Assembly: GCF_000252995.1 (NCBI RefSeq)
Contig: NC_015761.1
Coordinates: forward strand, 2,728,001-2,792,000
Direction of reading: 5' to 3'
Source of the DNA: Salmonella bongori NCTC 12419
GTDB taxonomy: Bacteria > Pseudomonadota > Gammaproteobacteria > Enterobacterales > Enterobacteriaceae
DNA length: 64,000 nt
Under the pieces are notes generated by a model, which worked only from the letters and a program-made list of their open reading frames with translations, had not been told where the DNA came from and searched no databases. Both the position numbers and the translations under genes were made by a program. Within the stretch, counting starts at the first letter, position 1, and each line of letters starts with the position of its first letter. Below are positions 25,945-35,981 of the stretch, one piece after another.

Positions 25945-26239
25945 TACCAGACTCGCTCAACCATTCATGAATCTCAACACCTAAGGTGTCATTCATCTGT
26001 ACCAGCTCGCCATTTCCAAGCAAAACGCCATTCGCCATAATCTCAACATTCAATTCAGCATTTGTCGGCAGCGATAATAGCTGTTGCTGTCCTATCGCTT
26101 CGAGATCGGCCAGAGTCACGTTCTTACGATGCAAAACAAATTCCAGTTTGACGGGTAATTGATTCAGGCCAGGCAGAATTCCTGCAGTTTCTGTTTCATT
26201 TTTTTCTTCTTCGATATGCTGAATATCTAACGTTTCCAC
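25934..26239 (-). CDS. spaO: SpaO short isoform from an internal GTG start
   Basis: GTG (Val203) at 26239 is preceded by GGGGGAATTATT, a strong ribosome site inside the gene. The resulting 101-residue product consists of the second SPOA domain. This matches the known SpaO-C isoform that dimerises and stabilises full-length SpaO. It is an internal start, not a separate gene. Confidence 0.8.
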   Translation of the reverse strand: METLDIQHIEEEKNETETAGILPGLNQLPVKLEFVLHRKNVTLADLEAIGQQQLLSLPTNAELNVEIMANGVLLGNGELVQMNDTLGVEIHEWLSESGNGK

Positions 26240-26845
26240 AATAATTCCCCCTTCAACACGGTTGAAATGACCTAACTTTTTCGAATAACAATAAACTTCC
26301 GCACTGGAATGGCGAATCAGGAGCACATCGCCAATCCCGATACGGCCCAGTAGCGCTCGCTGCGTGTCGCTACTACCGATAACAAAACGTAACGGCCAAC
26401 GCAGATTTTTCGGTCTGCCTCCTCCGGCGGCGGGCAGTTCAGGAAGATGCTCAAACCACAGGCCCCCCCGCTCGGTCATAACATGCAGCAGTTTCCCTTC
26501 TGGCAGTGCGCTTCCCGGCACCGGATCCTCCACATATAAACGCCGGCAGGACAAATGCGGTACGGGTAATTCAAATGGCCGCTCTGTCGACGCAAGCCAG
26601 GGAACAACCAGATGCTCAGCGCCGGCAGAAACCGCCGCCCCCGCCAGAGCAGGAGAAACATGTTCAAGCCAGTCACGGGGTTTAATCCAGGCCGACCATC
26701 TTTTTTCTGCATCGCTCACCCGAACCCACATTCCCTGTCGCGTCGGATACTCCAGCGTGGCGTCCTGGCCGTTGCGCAGGCATGCTGCCGCGGTTTGAGC
26801 CAACCGCCATTCGCGGCGCTCGATCTGTCTCACACGCAAAGACAT
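25934..26845 (-). CDS. spaO: SpaO, sorting-platform C-ring protein (SctQ)
   Basis: A 303-residue SctQ protein. The N-terminal part binds OrgB and OrgA, and the two SPOA domains (about 145-213 and 232-297) resemble FliM/FliN. It builds the six cytoplasmic pods. A second product, SpaO-short, is made from an internal GTG at codon 203 in Typhimurium; that codon and its ribosome site are preserved here. It overlaps invJ and spaP by a few bases. Confidence 0.96.
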   Translation of the reverse strand: MSLRVRQIERREWRLAQTAAACLRNGQDATLEYPTRQGMWVRVSDAEKRWSAWIKPRDWLEHVSPALAGAAVSAGAEHLVVPWLASTERPFELPVPHLSCRRLYVEDPVPGSALPEGKLLHVMTERGGLWFEHLPELPAAGGGRPKNLRWPLRFVIGSSDTQRALLGRIGIGDVLLIRHSSAEVYCYSKKLGHFNRVEGGIIVETLDIQHIEEEKNETETAGILPGLNQLPVKLEFVLHRKNVTLADLEAIGQQQLLSLPTNAELNVEIMANGVLLGNGELVQMNDTLGVEIHEWLSESGNGK

Positions 26846-27846
26846 CAGGCGTCATCCTCCTCGCCAGAATGCTGTCCGTGCTGTTGCTGCTGCGGGTTTT
26901 GCTGATCGTCTCGCATCAGGTGCCAGCGCTGAGGGTTACCGTTCTGCCATTGATCATGCAAACGATGCTCAACCTGCGTATTTGACGGTATTAACGAAAA
27001 CTCCCCTGCCTGCCGCGCCTGAATATTGACGGAGTAGTCATTTCCCCAGCGCTGAAAACGGTAAGTCAGCGAGTTATCATCTCCCTTCACCCCATCGGTG
27101 ATCGGGAAAGTCGTCATCGCCTGTTTTGAGTGCGCCGCTAAAGGCATATTTTCATCACCACCGGATAATTGGCTGAGATCGGCAATCGTTGTGGGTTGCA
27201 GGGAAAGCTGAGAAGCCTCTTTGATCTTCTTATGATCTTTATCATCAGACTTACTGGTATTGGTTGCCGCCATACGGGAAGAGGCGACATCCCCCGCCAG
27301 CGGCGTTCCGTCTTTACGAACGCCTTCGCCCGCGATAACTTTATGATCTCCATGGATCGCCTTGACATTATCGTCCGTGACACCCATGGCGTTATCCGCT
27401 AATTCACTGACGGCTTTTAAGTCAGTGGATAATTTTTTACTGCCGACTTCAGCTACCTGCATATTCCTGGACGATAATAACGCCGCGGTTTTATCTGCTT
27501 TCTTCACGTCTGATACCAGCGTGACTGATTTTTCAGATGTGACCTTCAACAATTTCTCTGCAATCCGAAAATCGCCTTTCACATTATGCTGCAGACCCGA
27601 AGCATGACCACTGTGCTGTTCTGATTTCGCTGGCGCGCCCTGTCGCAGTGCCGCCAGTAAAACGGGTAATGCTGTTTCCTTATGCATAACGAAAGTATCG
27701 CCATATTCGCGATCTTTTTTGTCATCGATATATTCTGTCTTATGTTTTTCCAACGCTTTCTTTAATGCTTCTGATAAACCGCTGACCTCATCCTGCTGCG
27801 GCAGTAAAAAATTTCTGGATGAACTGACAGATGACACATCGCCCAT
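26845..27846 (-). CDS. invJ: InvJ (SpaN), needle-length regulator (SctP)
   Basis: A 333-residue secreted ruler/switch protein. The start MGDVSSVS at 27846 overlaps the invI stop by one base (TAATG); an upstream frame extension to 27924 lies in invI and is not used. The N-terminal part is Ser/Lys-rich and variable; the C-terminal domain (about 250-310, DYSVNIQARQAGEFSLIPSN) is conserved and interacts with SpaS. Loss leads to long needles and no switch. The end is Gln/His/Asp-rich. Confidence 0.95.
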   Translation of the reverse strand: MGDVSSVSSSRNFLLPQQDEVSGLSEALKKALEKHKTEYIDDKKDREYGDTFVMHKETALPVLLAALRQGAPAKSEQHSGHASGLQHNVKGDFRIAEKLLKVTSEKSVTLVSDVKKADKTAALLSSRNMQVAEVGSKKLSTDLKAVSELADNAMGVTDDNVKAIHGDHKVIAGEGVRKDGTPLAGDVASSRMAATNTSKSDDKDHKKIKEASQLSLQPTTIADLSQLSGGDENMPLAAHSKQAMTTFPITDGVKGDDNSLTYRFQRWGNDYSVNIQARQAGEFSLIPSNTQVEHRLHDQWQNGNPQRWHLMRDDQQNPQQQQHGQHSGEEDDA

Positions 27847-28289
27847 TAAATTATCTCCTCTGACTCGGCCTCTTCCTGCTGTATCTCCCGCTGAATATAG
27901 AGTCTTTTCTGACGGATTATCCAACGTTGATAGTTGCCTTCTTTACGCAACCAGTACTTACTTTTTTCCTGATACTCTTGTCTTTTCTTTTCCAGTTCGT
28001 CCCGTTTTTCCTGAATTTGGGTAATTTGAAGTTCTAAATCTTTTATCTGCCGACGAACAATAGACTGCTTACGTAATAACGAATAAATTTCTTCACGGCT
28101 CAGTTGTCTGTTTTCTGCACGCAGCGTATCTAATAGCAATTTCAGACCCGCGATCTGTTCAACAATCGCCGCCTCCTCAGCCTGCAATCTACGGTCCTCA
28201 TCCTGATAGCGAAGTAATATCGACTCACACTGGGAATGAAATACCGTACAGCGCCGCTGCAGCACTTTAATTCTGGTCAGCGAATGCAT
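27846..28289 (-). CDS. invI: InvI (SpaM), ATPase central stalk (SctO)
   Basis: A 147-residue protein dominated by Glu/Arg/Lys/Gln coiled coil, typical of the SctO/FliJ stalk that inserts in the InvC hexamer and contacts InvA. It overlaps invC by 23 bases and invJ by one. Confidence 0.95.
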   Translation of the reverse strand: MHSLTRIKVLQRRCTVFHSQCESILLRYQDEDRRLQAEEAAIVEQIAGLKLLLDTLRAENRQLSREEIYSLLRKQSIVRRQIKDLELQITQIQEKRDELEKKRQEYQEKSKYWLRKEGNYQRWIIRQKRLYIQREIQQEEAESEEII

Positions 28290-29562
28290 TCATACCGCTC
28301 AACGTGTCATCAAAAGATGAATATTGCGCCACCGGCTGGCATAACCAGGCTTTCAGGCTATCCCGCATTTGCATCGCCCGATCGTTATCAATATTCTCAC
28401 CGGGACGATATTCTCCTAAATCAATGAAGAGCTGGAGCTCTTCCAGGCGCGTCATTAATTTACGTACAGCAGAAGCCTGCTCAGCATGTGTCGCCGTCGT
28501 AACTTGTCCAAAAACGCGGCTGACACTTTTAAGAATATCAATTGCCGGGTAATGTCCCTGCCCGGCCAGCTTTCTGCTCAGATACAGGTGTCCGTCAAGA
28601 ATAGAGCGAATTTCATCTGCCATCGGATCAGCCTCATCCTCACTTTCCAGCAGCACCGTATAAAAGGCAGTAATGCTTCCCTTCCCCGTCGCCCCAGGAC
28701 GTTCCAGTAAACGGGGCAAATTATCGAATACGGAGGCCGGATAACCGCGACGGGCCGGACGCTCGCCTGACGCCAGGGCCACGTCTCGCAAAGCACGCGC
28801 ATAACGGGTCATAGAATCGATAAAGAGCACAACCCGTTTGCCCTGGTCGCGGAAATATTCCGCTACGGTTGTCGCCAGTTGCGCCGCATTGCAGCGGTCC
28901 ACCGAGGGAAAATCGGAGGTGGCAAAAACCAGAACACATTTTTCTTTCTTATGTGAGGCGCGCAGCATATCCACGAACTCAGTGACTTCACGGCCTCGTT
29001 CGCCGATAAGGCCAATAACAAAGACATCCGCCTCCGTTTGTTCGATTAGCATATGCATCAGCATGGTCTTACCACATCCTGCAGAAGCAAAAATCCCCAT
29101 TCGCTGACCTACGCCACAGGTCAAAAGCCCGTCAATCGCCCGAACGCCGGTAATCAGCGGTTCATGGACACCCACGCGCGACGCATAAGAAGGCGGCGCG
29201 ACATCAATGACGCGTTCCTCGCTAATCGGTGCCACTTCAGAGGTAAAACGCTCAACGATTTTCCCCGTCGGGTCTAACACCGCGCCCAATACCGAATATC
29301 CTACCCACGCTGATAACGCGCGCCCTGTAGGATAAAGCACCACATCGCGGGTCAATCCCTGGGCATTGCCGATAAGGCTGAGCACAGTGCGCTCCCGTTG
29401 TAAGCCAACGACCTGCGCGCGTGCGACGACCTGTTTTTGATGCCAGCCACGGCGTATTTCACACAGTTCGCCGATGGCCACATCACGCAATTCCGCTTCA
29501 ATGATTGGGCCCGTTATTTTTTGTGGATAGGCCAGATACTGAAGTAAACGAGGTGTTTTCAT
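28267..29562 (-). CDS. invC: InvC (SpaL), secretion ATPase (SctN)
   Basis: A 431-residue F1-beta-like ATPase. The Walker A motif is ASAGCGKTMLMHML (about 161-174), the catalytic Glu region GLIGERGREV, and Walker B VVLFIDSMTRYA. The hexamer releases chaperones and unfolds effectors at the base of the export gate. It overlaps invB by four bases at the start. Confidence 0.98.
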   Translation of the reverse strand: MKTPRLLQYLAYPQKITGPIIEAELRDVAIGELCEIRRGWHQKQVVARAQVVGLQRERTVLSLIGNAQGLTRDVVLYPTGRALSAWVGYSVLGAVLDPTGKIVERFTSEVAPISEERVIDVAPPSYASRVGVHEPLITGVRAIDGLLTCGVGQRMGIFASAGCGKTMLMHMLIEQTEADVFVIGLIGERGREVTEFVDMLRASHKKEKCVLVFATSDFPSVDRCNAAQLATTVAEYFRDQGKRVVLFIDSMTRYARALRDVALASGERPARRGYPASVFDNLPRLLERPGATGKGSITAFYTVLLESEDEADPMADEIRSILDGHLYLSRKLAGQGHYPAIDILKSVSRVFGQVTTATHAEQASAVRKLMTRLEELQLFIDLGEYRPGENIDNDRAMQMRDSLKAWLCQPVAQYSSFDDTLSGMNAFADQN

Positions 29563-29966
29563 CTCATTAGCGACCGACTAAAAACTTCCAGATAGTTGTA
29601 AAATCCATTCAATGCATTAGAGAATTTCTCACCGTCTGATAAGAAATCAGGATGAACTAAAGCTTTAAGCGTTAATTCCCCATTCTGTTCCCCTAATAAC
29701 AATTGTCCGCCGCGGACAAATTGGCATCCTTCCATTATGGTCATTAAGATTTCATAGGCTCGCTGTTTTAATACTGCCATACTGTCAGCACCTAATTGTG
29801 ACCAGATCCATACATCATCATCCTGAACGCTGATACAGATACTGGGTAATGCAAATAAATCCAGAACAATTGTCGAGTGACTATCTATTCCTCCAATTAA
29901 TGCTGGATCGCAACCACTCACTTCCAGTGCGGAACGAACTAATTCAGAGATATCCAAATGTTGCAT
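29559..29966 (-). CDS. invB: InvB (SpaK), chaperone for SipA and Sop effectors
   Basis: A 135-residue acidic class I secretion chaperone that serves SipA, SopA, SopE and SopE2 in Salmonella. It has the alpha-beta-beta-beta-alpha layout typical of the family and shares ATGA with invC. Confidence 0.95.
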   Translation of the reverse strand: MQHLDISELVRSALEVSGCDPALIGGIDSHSTIVLDLFALPSICISVQDDDVWIWSQLGADSMAVLKQRAYEILMTIMEGCQFVRGGQLLLGEQNGELTLKALVHPDFLSDGEKFSNALNGFYNYLEVFSRSLMR

Positions 29967-29989
29967 AGGTCTTTTCCTTAATTAAGTCC

Positions 29990-32047
29990 TTATATCGTTT
30001 TTATTACATTCACTGACTTGCTATCTGCTATCTCGCCGAAAGATAAAACCTCCAAATCCGGAAAACGACCTTCAATCATTTTCTTAATAAAACGACGGAC
30101 ATCAACAGACGTAAGGAGGACAAGATCTTTATGTGCAATCAACAAATCATCCAGCTTAAGCGTAATGAGATCCATCAAATTAGCGGAGGCATCCGGTTCA
30201 AGACTGAGGAAGGTGCTGCCAGAAGTCTGGCGAATACCTTTACGAATAATATCCTCAGCTTCGGCAGACACCATTACTGCTCGTAATTCACCGCCATTGG
30301 CGAATTTATGGCAGATATAACGTGCCATGGCTCCACGAATATGTTCCACCAGGTTAATGACATCTTTTTCTCTTGGCGCCCACAATGCGAGCGCTTCCAT
30401 AATTAATTTCATATTACGCACGGAAACACGTTCGCTTAACAAGCGCTGTAAAACTTCAGAGATACGTTGTACCGTGGCATGCCTGAGAACTTCTTTAAGT
30501 AAGTCAGGAAATTTTGCCTCCAGCTGATCCAGCATATGTTTTGTTTCCTGAATACCAAAATACTCATTAACGTTGCGCGCCAGAGTTACCGCCAGACAGT
30601 GATAAAGCTCGTCAAGCGCATTCCGCAATACATATCCAAGTTCCCGAAGTTTTTCCCCTTCTTCGTACGTTACCCAAAAATACTGGCTGCTACCTTGCTG
30701 GTGAGTCGTTGGATTAATGCCAAAGGTAACAACTTCATCGGAATAATTTACCACTCGCATTAAATCAAAATAGACCGTAAATTGTTCAACGCGGATCTCA
30801 TTAATCAACAATACGATGCTGTTATCGTCCAGTCCCTCACCATCTCGTAATAATACTTCTGGCAGTCGTACGCCATAGTCAATAAAGAACTGACTCCGCA
30901 GGCGCTCCGCAAGCTGCGCTTTTTCCAGATCCTCGCGTCGACTCTTCGGCACAAGCAATATCAATGGAACAGTCTCAGTGGAAACTTTATCGAGATCGCC
31001 AATCAGTCCTAACGATGTCCCCTCTTTTTCCTCAATACTAAGCGGCTGCTCGCCTTTGCTGGTTTTGGGCGCGCCTGCGCTACGTTTCGCTTCACGGAAC
31101 TTAAAATAGAAAAGTACGCCTAAAACTACCGACAAAATGACAAATACCGGCAGCGGGAATCCCGGCAGAGTACCCATTGAAATGGTCAGAATAGCCGTGA
31201 CAACCAATACAAATGGGTTGTTCAACAGCTGCATCATAATGTTACGCCCCATATTATCGCTATCGCCATTTACGCGAGTCACGATAAAACCAGCACTAAT
31301 CGCAATCAGCAGTGCAGGGATCTGGGCGACAAGACCATCACCGATGGTCAACATGGTATAAGTAGATAGTGCGGTAGATAAATCCATGCCATGGCGGGTC
31401 ATCCCCACCGAAATACCACCAATAAAGTTCACAAAGATGATAATAATGCCTGCGATGGCATCACCTTTGATAAACTTCATCGCACCGTCAAAAGAACCGT
31501 AAAGCTGACTTTCTCTTTCCAGTACGCTTCGCCGTTCACGCGCGGCATCCGCATCAATAATACCGGCTTTCAGATCGGCATCAATACTCATCTGTTTACC
31601 GGGCATACCATCCAGAGAAAAACGGGCCGCAACTTCAGCGACACGCTCTGAACCTTTTGTAATAACGATAAACTGAACGACAGTAACAATAGAAAAGACA
31701 ACAAACCCCACCGCCAGGCTATCGCCAATAACGAATTGCCCGAATGTGGCGATAATTTCCCCGGCATCAGCTTCAATCAAAATAAGACGGCTGGTACTGA
31801 TCGATAATGCCAGACGAAAGAGCGTTGTAATTAACAGTACCGCAGGAAATGTTGAAAAGCTAAGGATTCTGTCAATGTAGAACGACCCCATAAACACTAA
31901 TATCGCCAGCACGATATTCAGTGCGATCAGGAAATCAACCAGAAAGGTAGGTAATGGGATGACGAACATAGAAATGATCATCACCATTAGTACCAGAATC
32001 AGTAATTCAGGTCGTAAACGAGCACTGTTAAGTAGAGAAAGCAGCAC
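29990..32047 (-). CDS. invA: InvA, major export-apparatus protein (SctV)
   Basis: A 685-residue FHIPEP-family protein. About eight membrane helices in the first 320 residues surround the conserved cytoplasmic loop (VAARFSLDGMPGKQMSIDAD). The remaining cytoplasmic part forms the nonameric ring that receives substrates from InvC. It is highly conserved and the usual PCR marker for Salmonella. It lies 24 bases from invB and invE. Confidence 0.98.
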   Translation of the reverse strand: MLLSLLNSARLRPELLILVLMVMIISMFVIPLPTFLVDFLIALNIVLAILVFMGSFYIDRILSFSTFPAVLLITTLFRLALSISTSRLILIEADAGEIIATFGQFVIGDSLAVGFVVFSIVTVVQFIVITKGSERVAEVAARFSLDGMPGKQMSIDADLKAGIIDADAARERRSVLERESQLYGSFDGAMKFIKGDAIAGIIIIFVNFIGGISVGMTRHGMDLSTALSTYTMLTIGDGLVAQIPALLIAISAGFIVTRVNGDSDNMGRNIMMQLLNNPFVLVVTAILTISMGTLPGFPLPVFVILSVVLGVLFYFKFREAKRSAGAPKTSKGEQPLSIEEKEGTSLGLIGDLDKVSTETVPLILLVPKSRREDLEKAQLAERLRSQFFIDYGVRLPEVLLRDGEGLDDNSIVLLINEIRVEQFTVYFDLMRVVNYSDEVVTFGINPTTHQQGSSQYFWVTYEEGEKLRELGYVLRNALDELYHCLAVTLARNVNEYFGIQETKHMLDQLEAKFPDLLKEVLRHATVQRISEVLQRLLSERVSVRNMKLIMEALALWAPREKDVINLVEHIRGAMARYICHKFANGGELRAVMVSAEAEDIIRKGIRQTSGSTFLSLEPDASANLMDLITLKLDDLLIAHKDLVLLTSVDVRRFIKKMIEGRFPDLEVLSFGEIADSKSVNVIKTI

Positions 32048-32071
32048 TATAGGTATCCTGTTAATATTAAA

Positions 32072-33190
32072 TTAAGATGGCGTTTCAATGGTACGACGCT
32101 GCTCTACCATTTCATGCTTGTAGGCAATATCAGTCATACTACGTAACGCCATTAACAATTCTTCCTGCCAGTACTCTTCATAAAAAAGTGAAGTGGGTAT
32201 GGCTTTACATACTTGATAAAATATTTGCAAAAAAGACGCATGTTCTTTATGGCTTAGCAGTAGCGCATTCACCCCGATAATATCGGCTAACAACGCATCG
32301 ACTTCATGTGGCTGTTGCAATAGCGAAAGCATTAAGAGTAACCACGATGATTCCTCCGCATTAAACGCTTTCGTAAATGAATACGACAACAGCGTACTCA
32401 CAAACAGCAGGTCAGCGGAGCGCAACATTTTAAGTTGCGTCAGGCGCCTTAAAAGCTGACCAAATTCCAGCCGCGAACAGCTGGCATCATTTGCGTCGAT
32501 ATCGGTTAACAGCGAACCTTCAATAAAATCCAGCACCACCAGTCGTCGTTGGTAGCCATAACTGGCTATCCAGTCAGAGTAAATCTCCACTTCATGAGAC
32601 TCACTCTGGAGAAATTGCCGATAGCTGGCGCGTAACAACCCCGGTTTTAGCGATAATGTTTTTCCAAAAAGCCGGGCTTTCAATGCGCAATTAATCCCTG
32701 CCTTGAGGGTCTTAGGATCGGTTTGCTCTTCAACATGCTTAAGTAACGACTCCAGTTTTTTACGCACGATCTCTTCCAGATCTTTACGCCGAAGGAGTTC
32801 ACGTAAAACAAGCACTAAATCACTGGGGTCTGGAAACAAACTACGCGCCTGGCGCAAAAAATCTTCTAACGCGCCGCCATGTACGCTAACTAGCTTTAAT
32901 ATTTGTTTCGCCTTCGGTAACGCCTCATCTTCCAGCACTCGTTCAAAACTGTTAGACAAATTACTGGATTTTTTTTCGTAGTCGCGACGGTTACGAAATT
33001 GCGCCAGCGCCGCTGACATTTCATCTGTTGACTGGACAAATTTCTGTACTTCAGCCCCAGGTGATGAGTCCTCTGCAGCCTGTTGTATTTCAGCCTGTTG
33101 AGCATCAGTATGCTGCGTGGCATCCTGATGTGATGTCTGTTTAGACAAAATCCTGGAAAATGAAATACCGGCGGTTGAACCTGGAATCAT
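32072..33190 (-). CDS. invE: InvE, secretion gatekeeper (SctW)
   Basis: A 372-residue gatekeeper protein. An N-terminal region with DTEM/coiled character (about 1-90, Gln/Ser/Glu-rich) is followed by the YopN-like helical repeats. It prevents premature effector release and promotes translocator secretion through SipB/SipC-SicA complexes. It overlaps invG by four bases. Confidence 0.96.
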   Translation of the reverse strand: MIPGSTAGISFSRILSKQTSHQDATQHTDAQQAEIQQAAEDSSPGAEVQKFVQSTDEMSAALAQFRNRRDYEKKSSNLSNSFERVLEDEALPKAKQILKLVSVHGGALEDFLRQARSLFPDPSDLVLVLRELLRRKDLEEIVRKKLESLLKHVEEQTDPKTLKAGINCALKARLFGKTLSLKPGLLRASYRQFLQSESHEVEIYSDWIASYGYQRRLVVLDFIEGSLLTDIDANDASCSRLEFGQLLRRLTQLKMLRSADLLFVSTLLSYSFTKAFNAEESSWLLLMLSLLQQPHEVDALLADIIGVNALLLSHKEHASFLQIFYQVCKAIPTSLFYEEYWQEELLMALRSMTDIAYKHEMVEQRRTIETPS

Positions 33191-34878
33191 TTTATGGTCT
33201 CCTGATTTCTATCCAGATAAACACGAACCCATTTTTGTAACTTATCGTCCCCACTCCAGGTACCGCTTTGTTTCAGAATATTATTTACCGATTCACTGGC
33301 ATCCGGCGTTAACGGGTCGACAATCTCTTTCGGTTCAATCAGGAATACACGGACAACATTACTTTTATTTTTACTGGAATAACGGAACAGACCACCAATA
33401 AACGGTATTTTGCCTAAAAACGGGACACTCTGAACGGTATCTGTATTAGCATCTCGCGTGTAACCACCAACCAGTAAGCTTTTTCCATGTGGTACTCTTG
33501 CAATAGTACTAATTAACGTTCGCCCGACTTCTGGTAATGCATCTACGGAGGCGGTGATATCGGTTTTTGGTATTGTCTCGTTACCATCTTCAATATCCAG
33601 TGACATTTCTATCTGACCATCTGCGGAAAAACGGGGCAGCACTCTGACCATCGTTCCGTACGTAACATGCTCAAGCGCAACATTTCGTTCCCCAATCAGT
33701 TTGGTATAAAACGTTCTGTTGTTATCGAAAATAGCGGGAACATTTTCCTGAGTCAGTAATACCGGGCGAGAAACTACCGTCGCCTGTTTCTTCTCTTCTA
33801 ACGCATTTACCGCGGCGATAAACCGGCTGCCGTCCAGAGTACTGATTGAAGACTGGTTTAATGACACCCCCAGTTTGTCCCCGATAGTGATGCTGCCGCT
33901 CCAGGATGCGCCCAGGCGTTCCAGATCGCTTTTATTAAGATCGACAATCCACAGGGATAACTCGACGTGCCGTTTGGCAACGTCCAGCGCTTTAACCAGC
34001 ATTTCGATAAAATGCACCTGTTCCGCGGTTCCCTTTACTAGCAGGCTATTCGTATCCGGATAGGCCACAATTTTAATATCGCCCGCCGCCGCATTTTGCT
34101 TCAGCGCTTCCTGAAGGCTCATGCCCCCCGCATAATTTGCAGGTTTACCTTTCTCTCCATTCGCTGAAAATGCAGGCATCGTGGGCACAGGTTCGCTACT
34201 GGCAACATTCCCTAAGGGTTTTTCTTCCCCCTGCAATAGCCTTTCAATGGCCGTGGCAATCCCGGGAATAACTATTTTCTGGTCGCGGAGATTATAGGTA
34301 CGATCGCCCACGAAAGTATTATTCAGGCGCATCACCCCTATTTTCTGGCGTCCCAGCTCAATACCATCGTTTTGCTTATCCATCATGGTAGCGGCGTTAA
34401 CCACCATATCAACGTAAACGGGTGGCCCAGAAACATAGAATGTACCTTTACGGTTATCGCCACGTAACGGATAATTCTTATTATATAAACCAGACCGTTT
34501 CAGAAAGTTGTTAAATTCATTGAGCGAAACGTTCCGTAAAGAGACGACGGCATTACGCATTTCACTGGCGTCATAAATATAGATGGCCTGCCCATCGAAA
34601 TACCAAATCAGTCCCAGTTGCAGGGAAAGCTTTTCCAGCAATGCGTTAGGATCGTTGAACTCAAAGTTGCCGGTTATTTTTTTTCGTGCCGCCATTTTAC
34701 TAACAATCACAGGCTCCTTCAGCTGTAGTGCCATGGCGTCGAAAAATGTCCGCAGGCTATCGTCTTTCGCGACAAACCCACTTCCTGTTACAGGTATTTT
34801 TTCACTTGAATAACCCGGTGCTACCAGAATAAGCGCGGCACATGCCAGCACTCTGGCCAAAAGAATATGCGTCTTCAT
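33187..34878 (-). CDS. invG: InvG, outer-membrane secretin (SctC)
   Basis: A 563-residue secretin with a cleaved signal peptide (first 24 residues, ending near GYSSE). N-terminal N0, N1 and N3 domains extend to about 300 and the secretin beta-barrel core covers about 310-520 (VPFLGKIPFIGGLFRY is its conserved signature). The C-terminal S-domain binds the pilotin InvH. It makes the outer ring and gate of the needle complex. It overlaps invF and invE by four bases each. Confidence 0.97.
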   Translation of the reverse strand: MKTHILLARVLACAALILVAPGYSSEKIPVTGSGFVAKDDSLRTFFDAMALQLKEPVIVSKMAARKKITGNFEFNDPNALLEKLSLQLGLIWYFDGQAIYIYDASEMRNAVVSLRNVSLNEFNNFLKRSGLYNKNYPLRGDNRKGTFYVSGPPVYVDMVVNAATMMDKQNDGIELGRQKIGVMRLNNTFVGDRTYNLRDQKIVIPGIATAIERLLQGEEKPLGNVASSEPVPTMPAFSANGEKGKPANYAGGMSLQEALKQNAAAGDIKIVAYPDTNSLLVKGTAEQVHFIEMLVKALDVAKRHVELSLWIVDLNKSDLERLGASWSGSITIGDKLGVSLNQSSISTLDGSRFIAAVNALEEKKQATVVSRPVLLTQENVPAIFDNNRTFYTKLIGERNVALEHVTYGTMVRVLPRFSADGQIEMSLDIEDGNETIPKTDITASVDALPEVGRTLISTIARVPHGKSLLVGGYTRDANTDTVQSVPFLGKIPFIGGLFRYSSKNKSNVVRVFLIEPKEIVDPLTPDASESVNNILKQSGTWSGDDKLQKWVRVYLDRNQETIK

Positions 34879-35624
34879 TTGTCTGCCAATTGAATAATAT
34901 TTGATAATTTCCGCGGCGAAACGCCGATCAGCTCTTTGATCTCATTAGAGAAATGTGAAGGCGATGAGTAGCCGTTATTGACGGCTAATTTCGTGATATT
35001 CTCGTGTCCTTCTACGCTTTCCAGCAGCGATTGCGCCATACGCCAGTTTCGTAATTCACTCTTCGCTTTACCGCCTAATGCCCTGCTGCACAAACGACGA
35101 AAGTGGGTATAAGAAACGCCATAGTCTTCTCCCAGCATTCTCATTGTACTGCCGCTGGTGGACTGAGCGAGTAAATAGCCGACTAACCAGTAACTCTCGC
35201 TTTTTCGCAAAAGCGATAATATTTTATTGAAAGCCGGAGAAGGTGTAATAATTTGCTGCAAAAACCAATACTCACAGCGTTTACGATCCTGCCAGATAGC
35301 ACGATACTCGGGGCTCAGCAAAACCCATTTATCATGTTCAGCGTATGCCGTATCCATCAACCCGGCACCATCAATAAACGCCAGCAATTTGCTGAGTATT
35401 TCAATTTTTAACGGTCGAAACAGCAGGTCTCCTGATACTGGTGCGACAACAGCCTGCTCGATAAAAAGCAGGGCGCCTTCCTGAACCGGACAAAACTCAT
35501 CATGCCGGCCCTCAGAAAATGACATATGCAGCTTCTGTGAAGAACCAGCCTGCATAAACCATGCTTCCGGGCTACGGATTCTTCGTTTCTCTCCTTCCTT
35601 AAGTACTTCCTGTGTATTTAGCAT
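34875..35624 (-). CDS. invF: InvF, AraC-family activator of effector genes
   Basis: A 249-residue AraC/XylS regulator. The DNA-binding domain is at about 145-245 (MRMLGEDYGVSYTHFRRLC, ITKLAVNNGYSSPSHFSNEI). With SicA it activates sicA-sip, sopB, sopE and sigDE. I chose ATG 35624 because the HilA box is exactly as far upstream as that of prgH. A GTG four codons earlier and an internal ATG at 35525 (216-residue form seen in older annotation) are alternatives. It is the first gene of the invFGEABCIJ-spaOPQRS operon. Confidence 0.95.
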   Translation of the reverse strand: MLNTQEVLKEGEKRRIRSPEAWFMQAGSSQKLHMSFSEGRHDEFCPVQEGALLFIEQAVVAPVSGDLLFRPLKIEILSKLLAFIDGAGLMDTAYAEHDKWVLLSPEYRAIWQDRKRCEYWFLQQIITPSPAFNKILSLLRKSESYWLVGYLLAQSTSGSTMRMLGEDYGVSYTHFRRLCSRALGGKAKSELRNWRMAQSLLESVEGHENITKLAVNNGYSSPSHFSNEIKELIGVSPRKLSNIIQLADK

Positions 35625-35981
35625 AGTTGTCAGCACCAGTTAAAAATTATTTTAGTATGTAAACAATACCGGGGTAGAGTGACAAAATCCTGATGCAATC
35701 ATTATGAATCCGATGTCGTCCGCAAATTAAATTGTTCAACCAGCATAGTGCCAGGTTATTTAAAATAGAAAATTAGCCCTTAATATATAAATCCTGGCTT
35801 ATTATTCTGTTGCAACAAAAACGAGGTAAACGCCATCGCGATGAAGAATTAACTATTTATATCAGGATTTTTTTTTGCTAGCATTCCTGAAACACATCTC
35901 TCTTTTATAACCTGTGCCAGGCGATGCTCTGACGCAGTTATAAAGACATCGAGCCTCATTCTTCTGTAACAGGAGTGTATA
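35625..35981. promoter_or_regulatory. Divergent invF and invH promoter region
   Basis: 357 AT-rich bases between divergent invF (leftward) and invH (rightward). The HilA box for invF lies at 35693-35709. The right-hand 150 bases hold the invH promoter and leader. The invH ATG is preceded by ACAGGAGTGTATA. No gene is supported in this stretch. Confidence 0.65.
35693..35709 (-). promoter_or_regulatory. HilA box of the invF promoter
   Basis: Read on the minus strand the site is ATTCATAATGATTGCAT. The second half is a perfect TTKHAT and the first half differs at its first base. Its near edge is 69 bases from the invF ATG, exactly as for the prgH box. Confidence 0.75.
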
